Source of the DNA: Calliphora vicina
Lineage: Eukaryota > Arthropoda > Insecta > Diptera > Calliphoridae
Length of the DNA: 64,000 nucleotides
Direction: 5' to 3'
NCBI RefSeq assembly: GCF_958450345.1
Contig: NC_088781.1
Location: 69,637,240-69,701,239, forward strand
In this document: positions 1 to 11,080 of the stretch, one piece after another
Numbering within the stretch: the first letter of the stretch is position 1
How the letters are laid out: each line of letters opens with the position of its first letter
Translations under genes and position numbers: made by a program
Notes under the pieces: generated by a model
Told to the model about the DNA's origin: nothing
Seen by the model: the letters and a program-made list of their open reading frames with translations, nothing else
Databases searched by the model: none

Positions 1-383
1 CTACTGTATCCCTCAAACCAAATACTACTTATAGGAAACACTGCTAAGTATTTAAAATTTGAGTAAAATAAGTACCTATTTTTGTTCGGGATGTTCCTAA
101 ACGAATTCATTATAGATAATTTGTCAGGCAATATGGTATTTTGTAAGCGAGACTAAATTTGAACCCATATAGCATCAATATGCAAATTGCTATTGTATTC
201 AAAAGAAAAATGTTTGATTCCTAACAATTAGAATCATTTCTTTAGGAATTTATTTTAGAAGTCTTCCAAATAGTTTGTAAAGGAAAATACAAGAAAAATC
301 CTAAGATTCAAAAGATCTAATATGAATTTTTGACTTACTAGGATAAAGTTTACCAGTTTTCATCTATGGATTTTATTAAGGAT
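1..383. other. AT-rich sequence, nothing recognised
   Basis: No open frame, RNA gene or clear repeat structure seen. The stretch ends at the 8-bp target duplication TTAAGGAT of the neighbouring hAT element. Confidence 0.5.
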
Positions 384-2220
384 CAGGGTTGGCAAAGTAG
401 ATACGATGGTACTTTTTTTGATACCATTTCGTAATGAAAAATACCATAGTACTCCCGAGACTCATTTGATACAGCACTTTATGTATAAAGACTAATTTAC
501 AAATTCTTATAAATTCAGAATGATTTTCTGCTATAGCTAACTATTTTCTATAGAAAATCATTTGTATAACAGTATTTTCTATTAAAAGTCTTGTATCGCA
601 GTATTTTCAATAGATAATCTTGTGTATAACATTATTTTACATATAAACTCTTCAGAGTAGCTGTATAGAACATCTTAGTTTTTAGTTTTTTCTATCAAAT
701 ATCTTCATTATAACATTTTTTTTAAAAATGATTTTCAACACTAGTGTTTATAAACCGGTTAACCGAAAAACCGGTTTATCTTTTAAATTTCGGTTTTTTG
801 CGAACCGGTTAATTTAAAATGTTGATTTTAACCGAATGATGTTAACCGAAAAACCGGTTTATCTTTTAAATTTCGGTTTTTTGCGAACCGGTTAATTTAA
901 AATGTTGATTTTCGGTTAACCGGTTTATCCGGTTTTCATCACTCGGTTAACCGGTTTTTAAAATTTGAGACTAAAATTAATAAATCTGATGTTTTTGCGC
1001 ATTTTTTATATTCATTGGGTACACATTATTTCAAACATTATATTTTTTATTTTTAAGAATTACAATGATTCTAAATAGTAGAGGACGACGAGTTTACTTA
1101 AAAACTTTTTCAGAATAAATTGCATATAATGAAACTATTAAAAATTAATTCATTATAAACTTAGTGATGATTTTACCAAACGTTAAATTGAATATGATTT
1201 ACATATCTTTGATGTACATTTTGTTCTTAAAATTTAATTTTATTAGTCACTAGTTGATCGCCCCGGCTTCGCCCGGTAGAATTTACTAATGTTAGTTCTT
1301 CAAGTTTCTCCAACCCACGCACACCAGCCTGTTCTTATTAATTTGCAAATAAAATATCTAAATTTGTACTGCATACTTTAGGGAGCCTTTTTTATTACAG
1401 TTGACTGGACTCACAATAAAAAAATTTCCGAGTTTTACCCGGAATTTTTTTTCTTTACAAACCATCTCCTGAAAATTTCGAATCGAATAAAAAAAAATCA
1501 GCCAAATCGATCCAGCCAGATGACATTACATACATGGACCATTTCATTTTTATATGTATAGATTTCATTAGCTTAGTGTACAAAGTCATTTTCAGAAATA
1601 TTACAGGAGACACAAAAAACGTGATTTGAAATATTTTTGAAATCTGATAATGGATTAATTGGTATGATTTATAATGACAAATAATTATAGCTAAGAAGAA
1701 GTGTGTTCGCATCTTATAGGTCCTTTTTTGACTTGTAACATTTTCTGTTTCATATCAGAAAGTCGAGGTGATAATAAATTTCAATATTATAAAATATTAA
1801 ATTCAAAAATTGGTGATTTATATTTTTTTTGGTTGAAGTTTAATGAATAAACCAATAATTAAAACAAGTATTATATATTTAGTAACATACACAATTTGAC
1901 TGAGATAATAATTTTGAAATTTTTACAAAAAAAAAAATGGACTTAGCACTTTTGCATATTTATAGTTTTTTAATCCTGACTACTACAAATTTTAAAGCTG
2001 TGTATACTTTATAGGACATTTTATGTTTCCTATACTTATATGACGGTTAACCGGATTTTTCCAAGTCGGTTAACCGAAATATAGATTTTAAAAAAATGGC
2101 CAATTTTCGGTTAACCGACAACCCGGTTTTTTATAAACACAAAACTCGATAATATGAATATGAATTAAAATTTTAGTACTCTGAGGTTGGAAAAAGTACA
2201 ATTTTCATTTTCCGTCCCTG
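384..2220. mobile_element. hAT element (family C copy 1), non-autonomous, with a nested insertion
   Basis: The left end reads CAGGGTTGGCAAA and the right end, reversed, CAGGGACGGAAAA. The ends are flanked by a perfect 8-bp direct repeat TTAAGGAT (376-383 and 2221-2228). The YAGGG terminus and 8-bp duplication are the hAT signature. There is no transposase. The left half carries several degenerate units of about 31 bp containing the palindrome ATTTTCTATAGAAAAT. The same minisatellite and the same right end (TAGTACTCTGAGGTTGGAAA) recur at 53690-54374, so the middle (about 741-2142) is a later insertion. Confidence 0.8.
741..2142. mobile_element. Nested TIR element rich in CCGGTTAACCG motifs
   Basis: The stretch interrupts family C relative to the copy at 53.7 kb. 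Its ends share GTGTTTATAAA in inverted orientation, followed by ACCGGTTAACCG motifs. About 70 bp of the left end (757-828) is tandemly duplicated at 841-912 with almost no change. No coding region is visible inside. The target duplication is unclear: TTCAACAC against ATAAACAC matches at 6 of 8. The TIR style suggests hAT, but this is inference. Confidence 0.55.
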
Positions 2221-2301
2221 TTAAGGATATATACGTGAATAAAAGCCAAAATGATTTAGTTGAATCCCTCACATAGTTTTGGCGTACTTGCACGAAGAAA
2301 A

Positions 2302-2511
2302 CTGATTCGTAGTAGTAACCGAATTTGTTGCCAATCTAATGTTGCACAAATAAAGTTTTTCGGATCTACCAAAACAAAGTCAGTTGATAAATAAGAATTT
2401 TGGTTGAACGAACTTGTGTTACCATTTCTAAAATTTCGTAGCCACAACCATAAAATTCGGTCACTAAGGCAGAATCATTGGCAACAAATTCGGTTGCTAC
2501 TACGAATCTGA
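2302..2511. repeat. Small foldback repeat
   Basis: A 33-35 bp arm (2302-2334, containing GTAGTAACCGAATTTGTTGC) is repeated in inverted orientation at 2477-2511 with few mismatches around a 140-bp loop. It looks like a MITE. The open frame on the minus strand here is a by-product. Confidence 0.6.
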
Positions 2512-3600
2512 TTTTTAGTATTTATTTGACAAAATATTAATAATGTACGGATGACGATTTTGGTATAATTAATTACTAACTTTAATAATAAATAATAAAT
2601 AATAAAATTTGCTAATATTGACAAATTCAAGCATTTTCAGACTTTAGAGTCGATGAGGCACGAGTTTACATTATTTTATTTCCAATGTTGCAATAGCAAT
2701 TCGTTGATGATACGAAAAGTTGCAATCCTGTCTTATGGCATGTTCACATGTTCAGAGTTAATCATCTCAACCGTGATTAAACATCCAAATCGAGATGATT
2801 ATCCAAACATTTAAATTATTTGTATAATCATCTGGACATACCTCAAACTGTTTATCGGCCACAAAAAACATACCTTTCAGGTGTATTACCGATAAATAAA
2901 TTTTGACAGAAGGGTTTTTTCATAAAAAACATTACAGTCATAGAATAAACGCATAGAACGGATGGAGAGAGTAAAAAATTACTCTCTTTTCACACATACG
3001 GGAGATACAAAAACAAAATACATGCAATACATTCTCAGGTTTTTGACAACAGACTTAGGTTTTTGGCTCTCAGTTACCTATCTAGATGTTGTCTATGACT
3101 ACAGTATTAAATTATTTGCGATTTTATAAAAATATTAATTAATTTTAGATCGATATACTAATTAAAATGGCTGGTAAGAGTATCAAGGAGGAATGACCCA
3201 AAAAGATATATGCAAACAATTTTGTAAGACAAATTCTACGTTTAGCTAGCTACATACATAATAAATACATACATAAGTATAAAAGAAAACAAAAACTGTG
3301 GAAACTACCCTGCAGGAAGTGTCAATAGTGAAACTATACTGATTTACTATTGACACAGTCACCAGTACTAGTGACTTATTTTACCCCAGACAATGCTATT
3401 TACTATAGACATTGAACATGTGCGTGTCATTGGAAGTCTACTACTGACGATATTACTATTGACTAGGTACTGATTCACTAGTACATTTTAGTAATTCTAA
3501 TCTACACTTTTGGTACTTTTCTGAAGTAGATGTAAATAATGAAACTGCATATTTTGTTAACATTTGACGTTGTATTAAACAAATTAAAAAACGAAATGGT
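2512..3600. other. Intergenic, one hairpin only
   Basis: No gene is seen. At 3319-3356 a short hairpin has arms GTGTCAATAG and CTATTGACAC. The rest is AT-rich unique-looking sequence. Confidence 0.4.
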
Positions 3601-3649
3601 ATGAATTCATAACAGATGGAAGAGTCGTCTTCGTTGACGCTTCGTTGAC

Positions 3650-4550
3650 AATGTCGCTAAAAAGTCACCAAAATTGTCGACAAAACTGGTGACTTGGAGA
3701 CACTTGTCCCCAGGTTTCCTTCAGGGTATTCATCGAGGCGGTCGATAAAAATGAACAACAGCTAAAAAAGATGAACGGATTGTGAAAGAGTACAAAGAAG
3801 GTCCATACACGTCAGCTTCTGGAGTAATAGATTCTCTTAATCTAGAGTTAAGTGAACCTACTGTACAAATAACAGTAGTTTCAGCTGGGCTCAATAGTTA
3901 TAAAGCTACGAAGAATCCATTTATATCGCAGAAAACCGTAAAGTTCGCTTTAAATTTGGTCGAGAACACTTGAACCGGACTGTTGCACAATAAAATACCG
4001 TTTTATTTTCCGAAGAATCTCAATTTAATTTTGTGTATACCGGTGGAATGAAGAGAGTTCGACGACCTCTCAATAACAGACTAAATCCCCAGTACTGTGC
4101 TGGAACAGTTAAGTGGACTTGTTATGTGTGGGGTTGCTCTTCTGGTGAAAGCTTAGGACCTTTACACAAAACTGACGGTATTATACACAAACAAGTGTAT
4201 ACAAATATAGTGTGGGAGAATAAAAAGCCCCTCCAATACATATTTCAACATCACAATGACCCTAAACACACATCCAAATTTTTAATGGTTTTTTAAACAG
4301 GGAGGCGTTAATGTCATGCCAGCACATTCAACCGACCTTAAACCTATACAAAATTTCTGGGAAATAGTAAATACAAAGGTAAATCGGGAATTGGCACATC
4401 AACATCCATACAATATGTATCAAGCTATAAACATAACATGGTCATCTTTATAGCTTGCAAAGGCATTTAAGCCTTTACACGAGGAGTCTACATGACTTTG
4501 AATAATTCGACCATTTAAGACAGTTGTTGGACAGTATTTGGATCACTTAA
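3650..4550 (+). pseudogene. Tc1-family transposase relic
   Basis: Successive frames give a Tc1-type transposase in the correct order. The N-terminal part contains EYKEGPYTSA and AGLNSYKATKNPFISQK (3782-3973). Next come FSEESQFNF and VRRPLNNRLNPQY, then VWGC, then HHNDPKHTSK (4033-4296), and after a frameshift PAHSTDLKPIQNFW (about 4315-4360). The first catalytic Asp (usual DES) is Glu, and the catalytic Glu of the PIE-LW motif is Gln. Stops and frameshifts interrupt it, so it is dead. The terminal repeats were not delimited. Confidence 0.85.
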
Positions 4551-4559
4551 CTTTTTTAA

Positions 4560-5500
4560 GTGTATGTATTTCCATTTACCTTTAATGAGGAAAACAAATT
4601 AGGTAGCAAATGTGATTAGACAAATCCACTCACTCATTATTTTCGTACATATTTTTTATATCATTTATGATCACAGAAAAAGGAAAAAAGCAGAAGTTTT
4701 TGCGTCATTTTATTTGCAAAAAAGCTGACACAAAACTACATACACATTTACAAACGCCTACATACACACATACTTGTTTCCAATTGTATTTGTATGTGAA
4801 ACGGAAGTAACAGGTTGTTGTTTAAACTCACCATCATTTTTTCACCACATTCGTTTCTTGAAATATCTTGGCAACATGTTGCTAGAAAAATGTTTAGTTA
4901 ACGTATACACGATTTAATATTTGTTGCTTCAACCTTTGTATGTACGTAACGTACGTAGTAAGTACACAGACACACAGTCGCACATTAATACATATTTTCA
5001 GTTTCAAACCCTGATGTTATCCAACTGTTTTGTGTGGAGATTTTTTTATCACTGCTACGCATAGGAGTCCATAATTCATTGTATTCATACGCAGAGCTGG
5101 AAATCGGAGATTTAAAAATACAATCTTGTGATTTCTAGGCAAGTTATAGTTTTTTTTAAATAATGCCGATTCAAGTTTTTATCCTGTACATTCTTCCATC
5201 TGTAATTAAGTAATCAAAATTCGTTAGTTAACAATATTTATCGTTAAGAGATATTCCGAATTAAATTTTACCGATTAATTTCGTTAAAATTAGTCGGTAG
5301 ATAACGAAATTTGTCGGTAGTTTAACGATAAAGATAAGCCATAAAGATAATTGGTTAGGAGTTAGTTTTGTGACATAAATATTAGAAATAAGTACTGTTG
5401 GTCAACTATTTTGTGCTTGTTAGATACGGACTGATTTGAGTTTTAAATATCAAAATTAACATGCTTTAATTATCTTTTTAAGATAAATTTGGACATAAAT
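4560..5500. other. Intergenic, nothing recognised
   Basis: AT-rich with scattered TACATACA-type simple sequence. No gene or delimited repeat was seen. Confidence 0.4.
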
Positions 5501-5761
5501 TTGGTCAATTCACAAGGTATCTTATCTTATATAACTATATTGTCATAATGTCCTAATATATCAGACACTGCGACTCGGCTTAACCAACTCTTAGACATTC
5601 GGAGCATGTCTCTGCTGGTTGGTTACGATAACACAATAAACATAGCATACATAGTAGTATTATTGTAGAAAATTTTTTAATTGAAAAGCAATAAAAACCA
5701 CTGTGAAATATTAGGACATTATGACAATATGACATGATAAGAGACCTTGTGAATTGACCAA
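5501..5761. mobile_element. Foldback MITE (family L copy 1)
   Basis: The end TTGGTCAATTCACAAGG is repeated inverted as CCTTGTGAATTGACCAA. Arms of about 55 bp also contain TATTGTCATAATGTCCTAAT. The element is 261 bp and non-coding. A longer relative sits at 38861-39491. Confidence 0.7.
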
Positions 5762-7080
5762 TAATATTAATTTTAGAAAATAGTATTCGAATTTTAAGAA
5801 CAACTTTTATTTGGGTCATAATTTCCCTATTTAACACATTTCTGGAGTGTATAATGTTTATCCCTATATTCAAATAAACGAGTATAAACTTATACAAGAC
5901 CGTATTCTAAGAAGGAAATTCGTTGGAATTTGTCGACTGTCCTTATAACAACACATACATATCTAAATTCTGAATCAATGATCACTTGTGGTGGCATAGA
6001 CATATGGATTATGTTCCTTTGTTTTCAGTTGGTTTCGCGAACATATTTCGGTGAGCTGATGCTTGATTTTTATATATACATAAATGCGATTATTTATTCA
6101 CACGCCTACGAATTTATCTGCAAACACGAAAAAATAGGGAATATTTTTAAGATTTTTTAATTTTAAAAATATTGACATTTATATTTTTAACTATATTCGT
6201 CGTTAAAATGTATTATCGAGAGATATCGTTAACTTCAAATAATGAATATTAAATTCGTTAAAGCAACCGATATTTTTTGTTACTTAACGACATCGGTAGG
6301 AAAGTATAAAAAGTTACAGAATTGCGGTACAGGTTTCAGAAAACACTTAAATATTACTATGTGTAAGTATTTAGAGCTTATTATAACATTTTATTGGCAA
6401 AAATAATAGTTTAAACTGACTATATTTAATTTTTTAATTTAATTGGCATGTTTTAGGCTAAAATTACGGTTAAAACTAAGCTCCCAATTAGCATATAGTA
6501 TGAAATGAATTTGACTCTGATTGTTTATTTGCTATTATAAAATTGTTTATTGAAACCGAATGTACATTTTCTATTAATTTTTTTAGTTTTTGTATACATA
6601 GTATATTTACAGAATATATATTCTTTTATTATAAGAGAAAAATCTGTCACGTACGATATTAAATTTTATTTATTATTAAATCATCCAAAGATTGTTTTTA
6701 TTAAAATATGACGGATTGTAAAGGAAAAATATTTCGTTTAGTGTAAGAAATTAAAAGAAAACAAAACGCCTCTCACGACTTCCGTTTTATGTCACGTATG
6801 ATATACCCTTATTTCGCTCGATATTTTGGACAACTATGTTTCGAAAGAACTTTTTTTTATTTTAAAATATAGTACCCTCTGAATGGAACATAAAGATCAA
6901 ATTATTTTTCAGATACTCTTATTTTTGCAAAATCTATTCCACTCTATAGGCATACAAGTGTCACGTACGATGGTATGGAATTGCCCATTTGACATATTTT
7001 TGATATTCATATTTTCCTAAAAGTTTTAATTTTTACATATAGCGACGCTATAAAAAACAGTCAGATACGATAAAAAAAAA
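5762..7080. other. Intergenic, nothing recognised
   Basis: AT-rich. A few CGTACGAT/GTCACGTACGA motifs recur (about 6648, 6792, 6961), but no delimited element or gene was seen. Confidence 0.35.
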
Positions 7081-7084
7081 AAAT

Positions 7085-7140
7085 AAAAAAAGAAAAGCTA
7101 TATTCGGCTGTACCGAATCTTATATACCCATCACCGAAGC
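7085..7140. repeat. DINE-1-like Helitron end fragment
   Basis: Contains CTATATTCGGCTGTACCGAATC followed by TTATATACCCATCACC, matching the left end of the large Helitron at 19791 and the inverted fragment ending at 19510. The remaining body was not traced. Confidence 0.6.
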
Positions 7141-7524
7141 ATATGAAAATTGTTTACTAAAAAATAAGATGTGCATAAATAAGCTTTTAAAGGAAAAATA
7201 TGTTTTAATAAAATGAAGCCAAAATTCATATAATACAAAATTAATATTTTAGTAAAATTTTTTATGCTAAATTCCCAATTTTATTGATAAATTCACTAAA
7301 ATTTATTGTTGGTGGATAATCTAGTTCCTATGCGCATTTCACTGGTTGCTTGAGCCAGATCATCAGGAAACCTTTTAACAAAAGGCTTTAGAAAAACTAA
7401 AGATATTATACAAATAAACCCATAGAGTGTTTGAGAATTATAGACACTCAAGCTTTATTTGTAAAAATATCAAAGCTTAAACAAAGCACCAACAATAAAC
7501 ATTGATTTTATCTTTTCTTACTTA

Positions 7525-7728
7525 ATAATTTTTTTGCCATTTCGAAATAATTGAGTTTAAAATTTTTGTGTTAGTAGACATCTAGAAAAAGTAATATTTC
7601 AATTGATCTTTTGACCCACCTTGTAGAAGTAGAAATTTTGACCACATATAGAATCAGTTATGTAGATTCTTATTAATTATTAATTGTGTATATGCTTATA
7701 CACTATTGTTTAATTGAGGGGACGATAT
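7525..7728. mobile_element. Truncated MITE (family K copy 1)
   Basis: About 200 bp closely match the MITE at 10847-11080, including GCCATTTCGAAATAATTGAG and the right end CACTATTG...GGGACGATAT. The left terminal repeat is missing. Confidence 0.75.
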
Positions 7729-7852
7729 TGGATAAATATTAAAATTTATTACAAAATTTTTATAAAATATTGAATCCTTATACATACATATATCGATCAA
7801 ATATACAAAATCTGTCCCTTAAATTTGTTAAAACAAAATTTCCTAAAAATAT

Positions 7853-8447
7853 TGTTACGTTTTAACCTTTTCAAAACGTTGGTTTATTTCCTTTAAATAA
7901 ATCGGATACTTTTGATTGCAAATAAAAGCCGTTTAGTAGTTTGAAAATTGTAACAACTCTTTATTTATTTAAAATGTACAACAACAGAATTAAATAGTCA
8001 CTCAAGGTTTTTTTATACACGTTGATAAATTCGCAGAAATACAGACACACTTTATAATGTACACGAATTCACTTGAAAATACAGCACACTTTAAGGCACT
8101 CAGTTGATGTTTATTCGAATAGCGTGTCTGATAAACTCACTAATCTGCACTCTAGATTGGTCTTTAACTGTCAAAGCTCGTATATTCTAGAGCTTTCTAA
8201 TACATACGCCATCTGTGGTGTACTTTCTACAATGTTCCTTAACTGAATATTCGAATTCGAATATACGGTCGCAGCAAACAGCGTTGCCATACTTACGATC
8301 AATGGTCAACTGAATGCTTTTATTCAATGTTAATAATGCCCACAGATATGTTACAGTTTGAGAGGCACTACTATTTGAAACCATTATGCTACTTTTGAAT
8401 CAGCCGTTAAAATCGTTATATTTGAATTCAAGTACAATTTCGTAACA
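7853..8447 (-). mobile_element. Solo LTR, Ty3/gypsy-type
   Basis: A 595-bp unit begins TGTTACG and ends CGTAACA (TG...CA with 7-bp inverted ends). It is flanked by the 4-bp direct repeat ATAT (7849-7852 and 8448-8451). Read on the minus strand it starts TGTTACGAAATTGTAC and carries AATAAATAAAG near its 3' part, as expected for R/U5, so minus is the likely orientation. No gag or pol lies beside it, consistent with LTR-LTR recombination. Confidence 0.8.
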
Positions 8448-8929
8448 ATATTGTTTTTGATCCAAATTAATGTTATGACTTGTATAAGAGGCAATAAAAA
8501 GTTGTAATGAAAAATTTTAAAATAAAATTTACGTAAGTTTTAAGAATTAAAATCAAAATAATTAGTATTCAATACTACATTGCAGTTTAAACATTTTAAT
8601 CGCGAAATACACGAATTTTAGAAGAGTTGAAAGATTTTTAAGAGTATTTTTGAAATTAGCTAAATAATTATTTAAATAACGATTTAACTTTAAAAAGAAA
8701 CAGCGATCCTTTTTTATTAACATATTTTTTTATCCAATAGCTACATCAGCTGATTTTGAATATTTTTGAGACTTTTTTCAAAAGATTACTATCGCGTTCA
8801 GTTTTGAAAACTTTCAGAAGGGATCTTGGACGTTTCCCAGTAAAATGTTTTGGCATACAAGGGTCTCATTTTATCACTTCAGTTAGTATACTACATAATC
8901 TGCTGTAAAATGGCATCGATTTGTAAGGG

Positions 8930-9110
8930 CTTATTTTTGCATATTTTATCGATAATGCATATTTTGATACATCTTATTTCAAGATGCATATTTATATACA
9001 TATTAACCCAATTTTTCAATAAAAATAATAAATTTAGTCGACAACGGATATAATATTGCATTTTTTTTAAGCATATTTTAGGTGCATATTTTTCAATAAT
9101 AAATGCCTGA
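8930..9110 (-). repeat. Fragment of the hAT family seen at 43.2 kb
   Basis: The inverted sequence (TAAGCATATTTTAGGTGCAT, then AATAATAAATGCCTGA) matches the left end of the element at 43213-44322. No terminal repeat or target duplication is preserved. It ends just upstream of the AstC promoter region. Confidence 0.6.
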
Positions 9111-9119
9111 TAGTCAATT

Positions 9120-9127
9120 TTACGTCA
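9120..9127. promoter_or_regulatory. CRE-like site upstream of AstC
   Basis: TTACGTCA, one base from the CRE palindrome TGACGTCA, lies about 240 bp upstream of the proposed AstC start site. An 8-mer can occur by chance; the position is the only support. Confidence 0.25.
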
Positions 9128-9333
9128 TAGTTACAAATGCACTCATCCCATCTCTGCTGGTAAGTGGTGAGATTCTTGTACTACACGGTTTTGGTAACAA
9201 TTTTTTTTTTTTGGTTTTGCTTGATTTTTTTTGTTTTTTGTTACTATTTCCTTTAGTAAAAAGCACATAAACACATTTTTGTGCTCTGTGGAAGTAAATG
9301 TTGGTTGTTGTTCTTTCCGTTGGCTCAAGTTTG

Positions 9334-9340
9334 TATAAAA
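9334..9340 (+). promoter_or_regulatory. AstC: TATA box of the putative AstC promoter
   Basis: TATAAAA lies about 31 bp before TCAAGT (9365-9370), the expected TATA-to-start distance. A better initiator match, TCAGTT at 9378-9383, lies 45 bp downstream and is the alternative start. The downstream exon and donor make this a credible promoter, but no transcript evidence is available. Confidence 0.45.
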
Positions 9341-9364
9341 AGCATTCGCGATTCACAACTGATG

Positions 9365-9576
9365 TCAAGTTAACCATTCAGTTTCCAAGTGTTGACATCA
9401 ATCCTGCGGTGTTACAATATCGAAAAAAACCGTTAGAATTCAATAAAAAATAATAAATATTAAATAAAACTAATATACTGTGAATTGTTTAAATTAACTA
9501 CAATCAGTGTTGAAAATATACAGTTGTTGGTATTTGTTACTGCTACTGAAACCTAAATACATTTTACCATTTAACG
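9365..9576 (+). other. AstC: Putative AstC 5' UTR exon
   Basis: About 210 bp without any ATG follow the TATA box and end in AACG|GTAAGT, an excellent splice donor at 9577. The next + strand acceptor that fits the gene is ATTACAG at 17451-17456, 32 bp before the AstC start codon, itself with no intervening ATG. Joining them gives an uninterrupted 5' leader of about 245 nt. This is inference from signals; RNA reads across the junction would decide it. Confidence 0.45.
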
Positions 9577-10261
9577 GTAAGTTAAAAATACAACAAAATA
9601 ATTATTTGTTTTTAAATATGAGTTAAAAGAATAGTTCAAGTCTCTTCCTTTTGATTTAAATTTTAATGAAATTTTACAAAATTTATTTAAATTTAAAAAC
9701 AAATAAATACGATTTTTTTTGAGAAAATTTCAAAAATTTGTGTAAATTTTTTGAATTATAAAAATAATGAAAAGTTATAGTCGTAAATACAAATTTTTAA
9801 TAATTAAAGTTAAAAGAAATTAATTTTTGATTCTTAAATTTCAAGTGAAAGGTTTGACTAATAATAAATATTACATTTAATTATTATCTTAAATACTTAC
9901 GATCTTAAGATTTATTCAAACACGCTTGAGAATATCGCAAAATTTAAACAATTTCATAAAATGTGAAATTTAAAAATATAAAATTTTAATTATCTAAGAA
10001 ACATTATGAATATAAGACCAAATCTAGATAAAGTCGCAGATTTTGATATATTTTTTATAAAAGAAATTTTAAAGTTAATTTTTGTTAAAGTCGACTTTAT
10101 TTTAAAATAGAACTTTTGTTTTTTTTCGTACCACAAAAAAATATTTTAGAAAAGCTTTCAAAACTTTTTCCAACTCATACATTCAAATAAACGAAAATAT
10201 TTTTCAAATAATTTAAATAAAAATATAAATTTCAAAAATTTAAAAAAAAAATAAGTGTATA

Positions 10262-10350
10262 TACATTAGGCTGGATCGATTTGTATGGACGATCAAAAAG
10301 TAAAAAATCGTAGTTTCCTCAAGAAACCATAGGTCTAAAATCAAATCCTA
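10262..10350. repeat. Dispersed noncoding repeat fragment
   Basis: Contains a GATCGATTTGTATGGACGATC segment and AAGAAACCATAGGTCT, resembling 36648-36750 (AAGAAACCATGGGTCT). Only partial similarity is visible by eye. Confidence 0.35.
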
Positions 10351-10846
10351 TCTTGCCTATTTCGTCTTTTATCATAAAACTTCAAAACAAAAAGCTTATT
10401 TTAAAATAATAAAACAACATTTTAAATAACATATATTTGAAATGTGTTTTCTGGTACGAAATTTCAAATAATAGTCAAATTTGTTGACTTAAAATCGACT
10501 TTAAGGCTTTTGTGGTGAGGCTGATAGGTTTTATTCTGCCAGATATCCTTAATAAAACTGCAAAGAGAAAATATTCAGTTTAAAGAATTTGTTTAACAAA
10601 ATTTATTTATCCCTAGGCTTTGTTGCATTTTCTTTTCAATAATGCTCTGGGGAATTTGTAAGAACTCGAATAATTTTTTTTTTAAATTTTAGCAAAATTC
10701 GTATAAATGATCTAACTTTTTTCTTGTAAACGTATTTGTAAACTTCAGAGCTATTTGCACGTATTATTATCAATGTCCGACTTAATTTTTCAGTGTTTCA
10801 GACACTTTTTCCCATATGCGTCAAATTATTTTATAAAACTACATAC

Positions 10847-11080
10847 ATATCGTCCCCTTAATAAAACAATAGTGTATAATTTTTTTGCCATTTCGAAATA
10901 ATTGAGTTTAAAATTTTTGTGTTAGTAGACATCTAGTAAAAGTAATATTTCAATTGATATTTTGACCCACTTTGTGGAAGTATAATTTCACCAAATTTTT
11001 ACCACATATAGAATCAGTTATGTAGATTCTTATTATGTATGTATATGCTTACACACTATTGTTTTATTAAGGGGCGATAT
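10847..11080. mobile_element. MITE (family K copy 2)
   Basis: A 234-bp element with terminal inverted repeats ATATCGTCCCCTTAATAAAA / TTTTATTAAGGGGCGATAT, continuing into CAATAGTGTA. It is non-coding. A truncated copy lies at 7525-7728, and their interiors are nearly identical, so the family is fairly young. The superfamily is not determined. Confidence 0.8.

Noticed and set aside
9365..9383. TCAGTT at 9378 as the definite initiator
   Set aside because: It lies 45 bp from the TATA box, farther than usual; TCAAGT at 9365 fits the distance better, so the start is left open.
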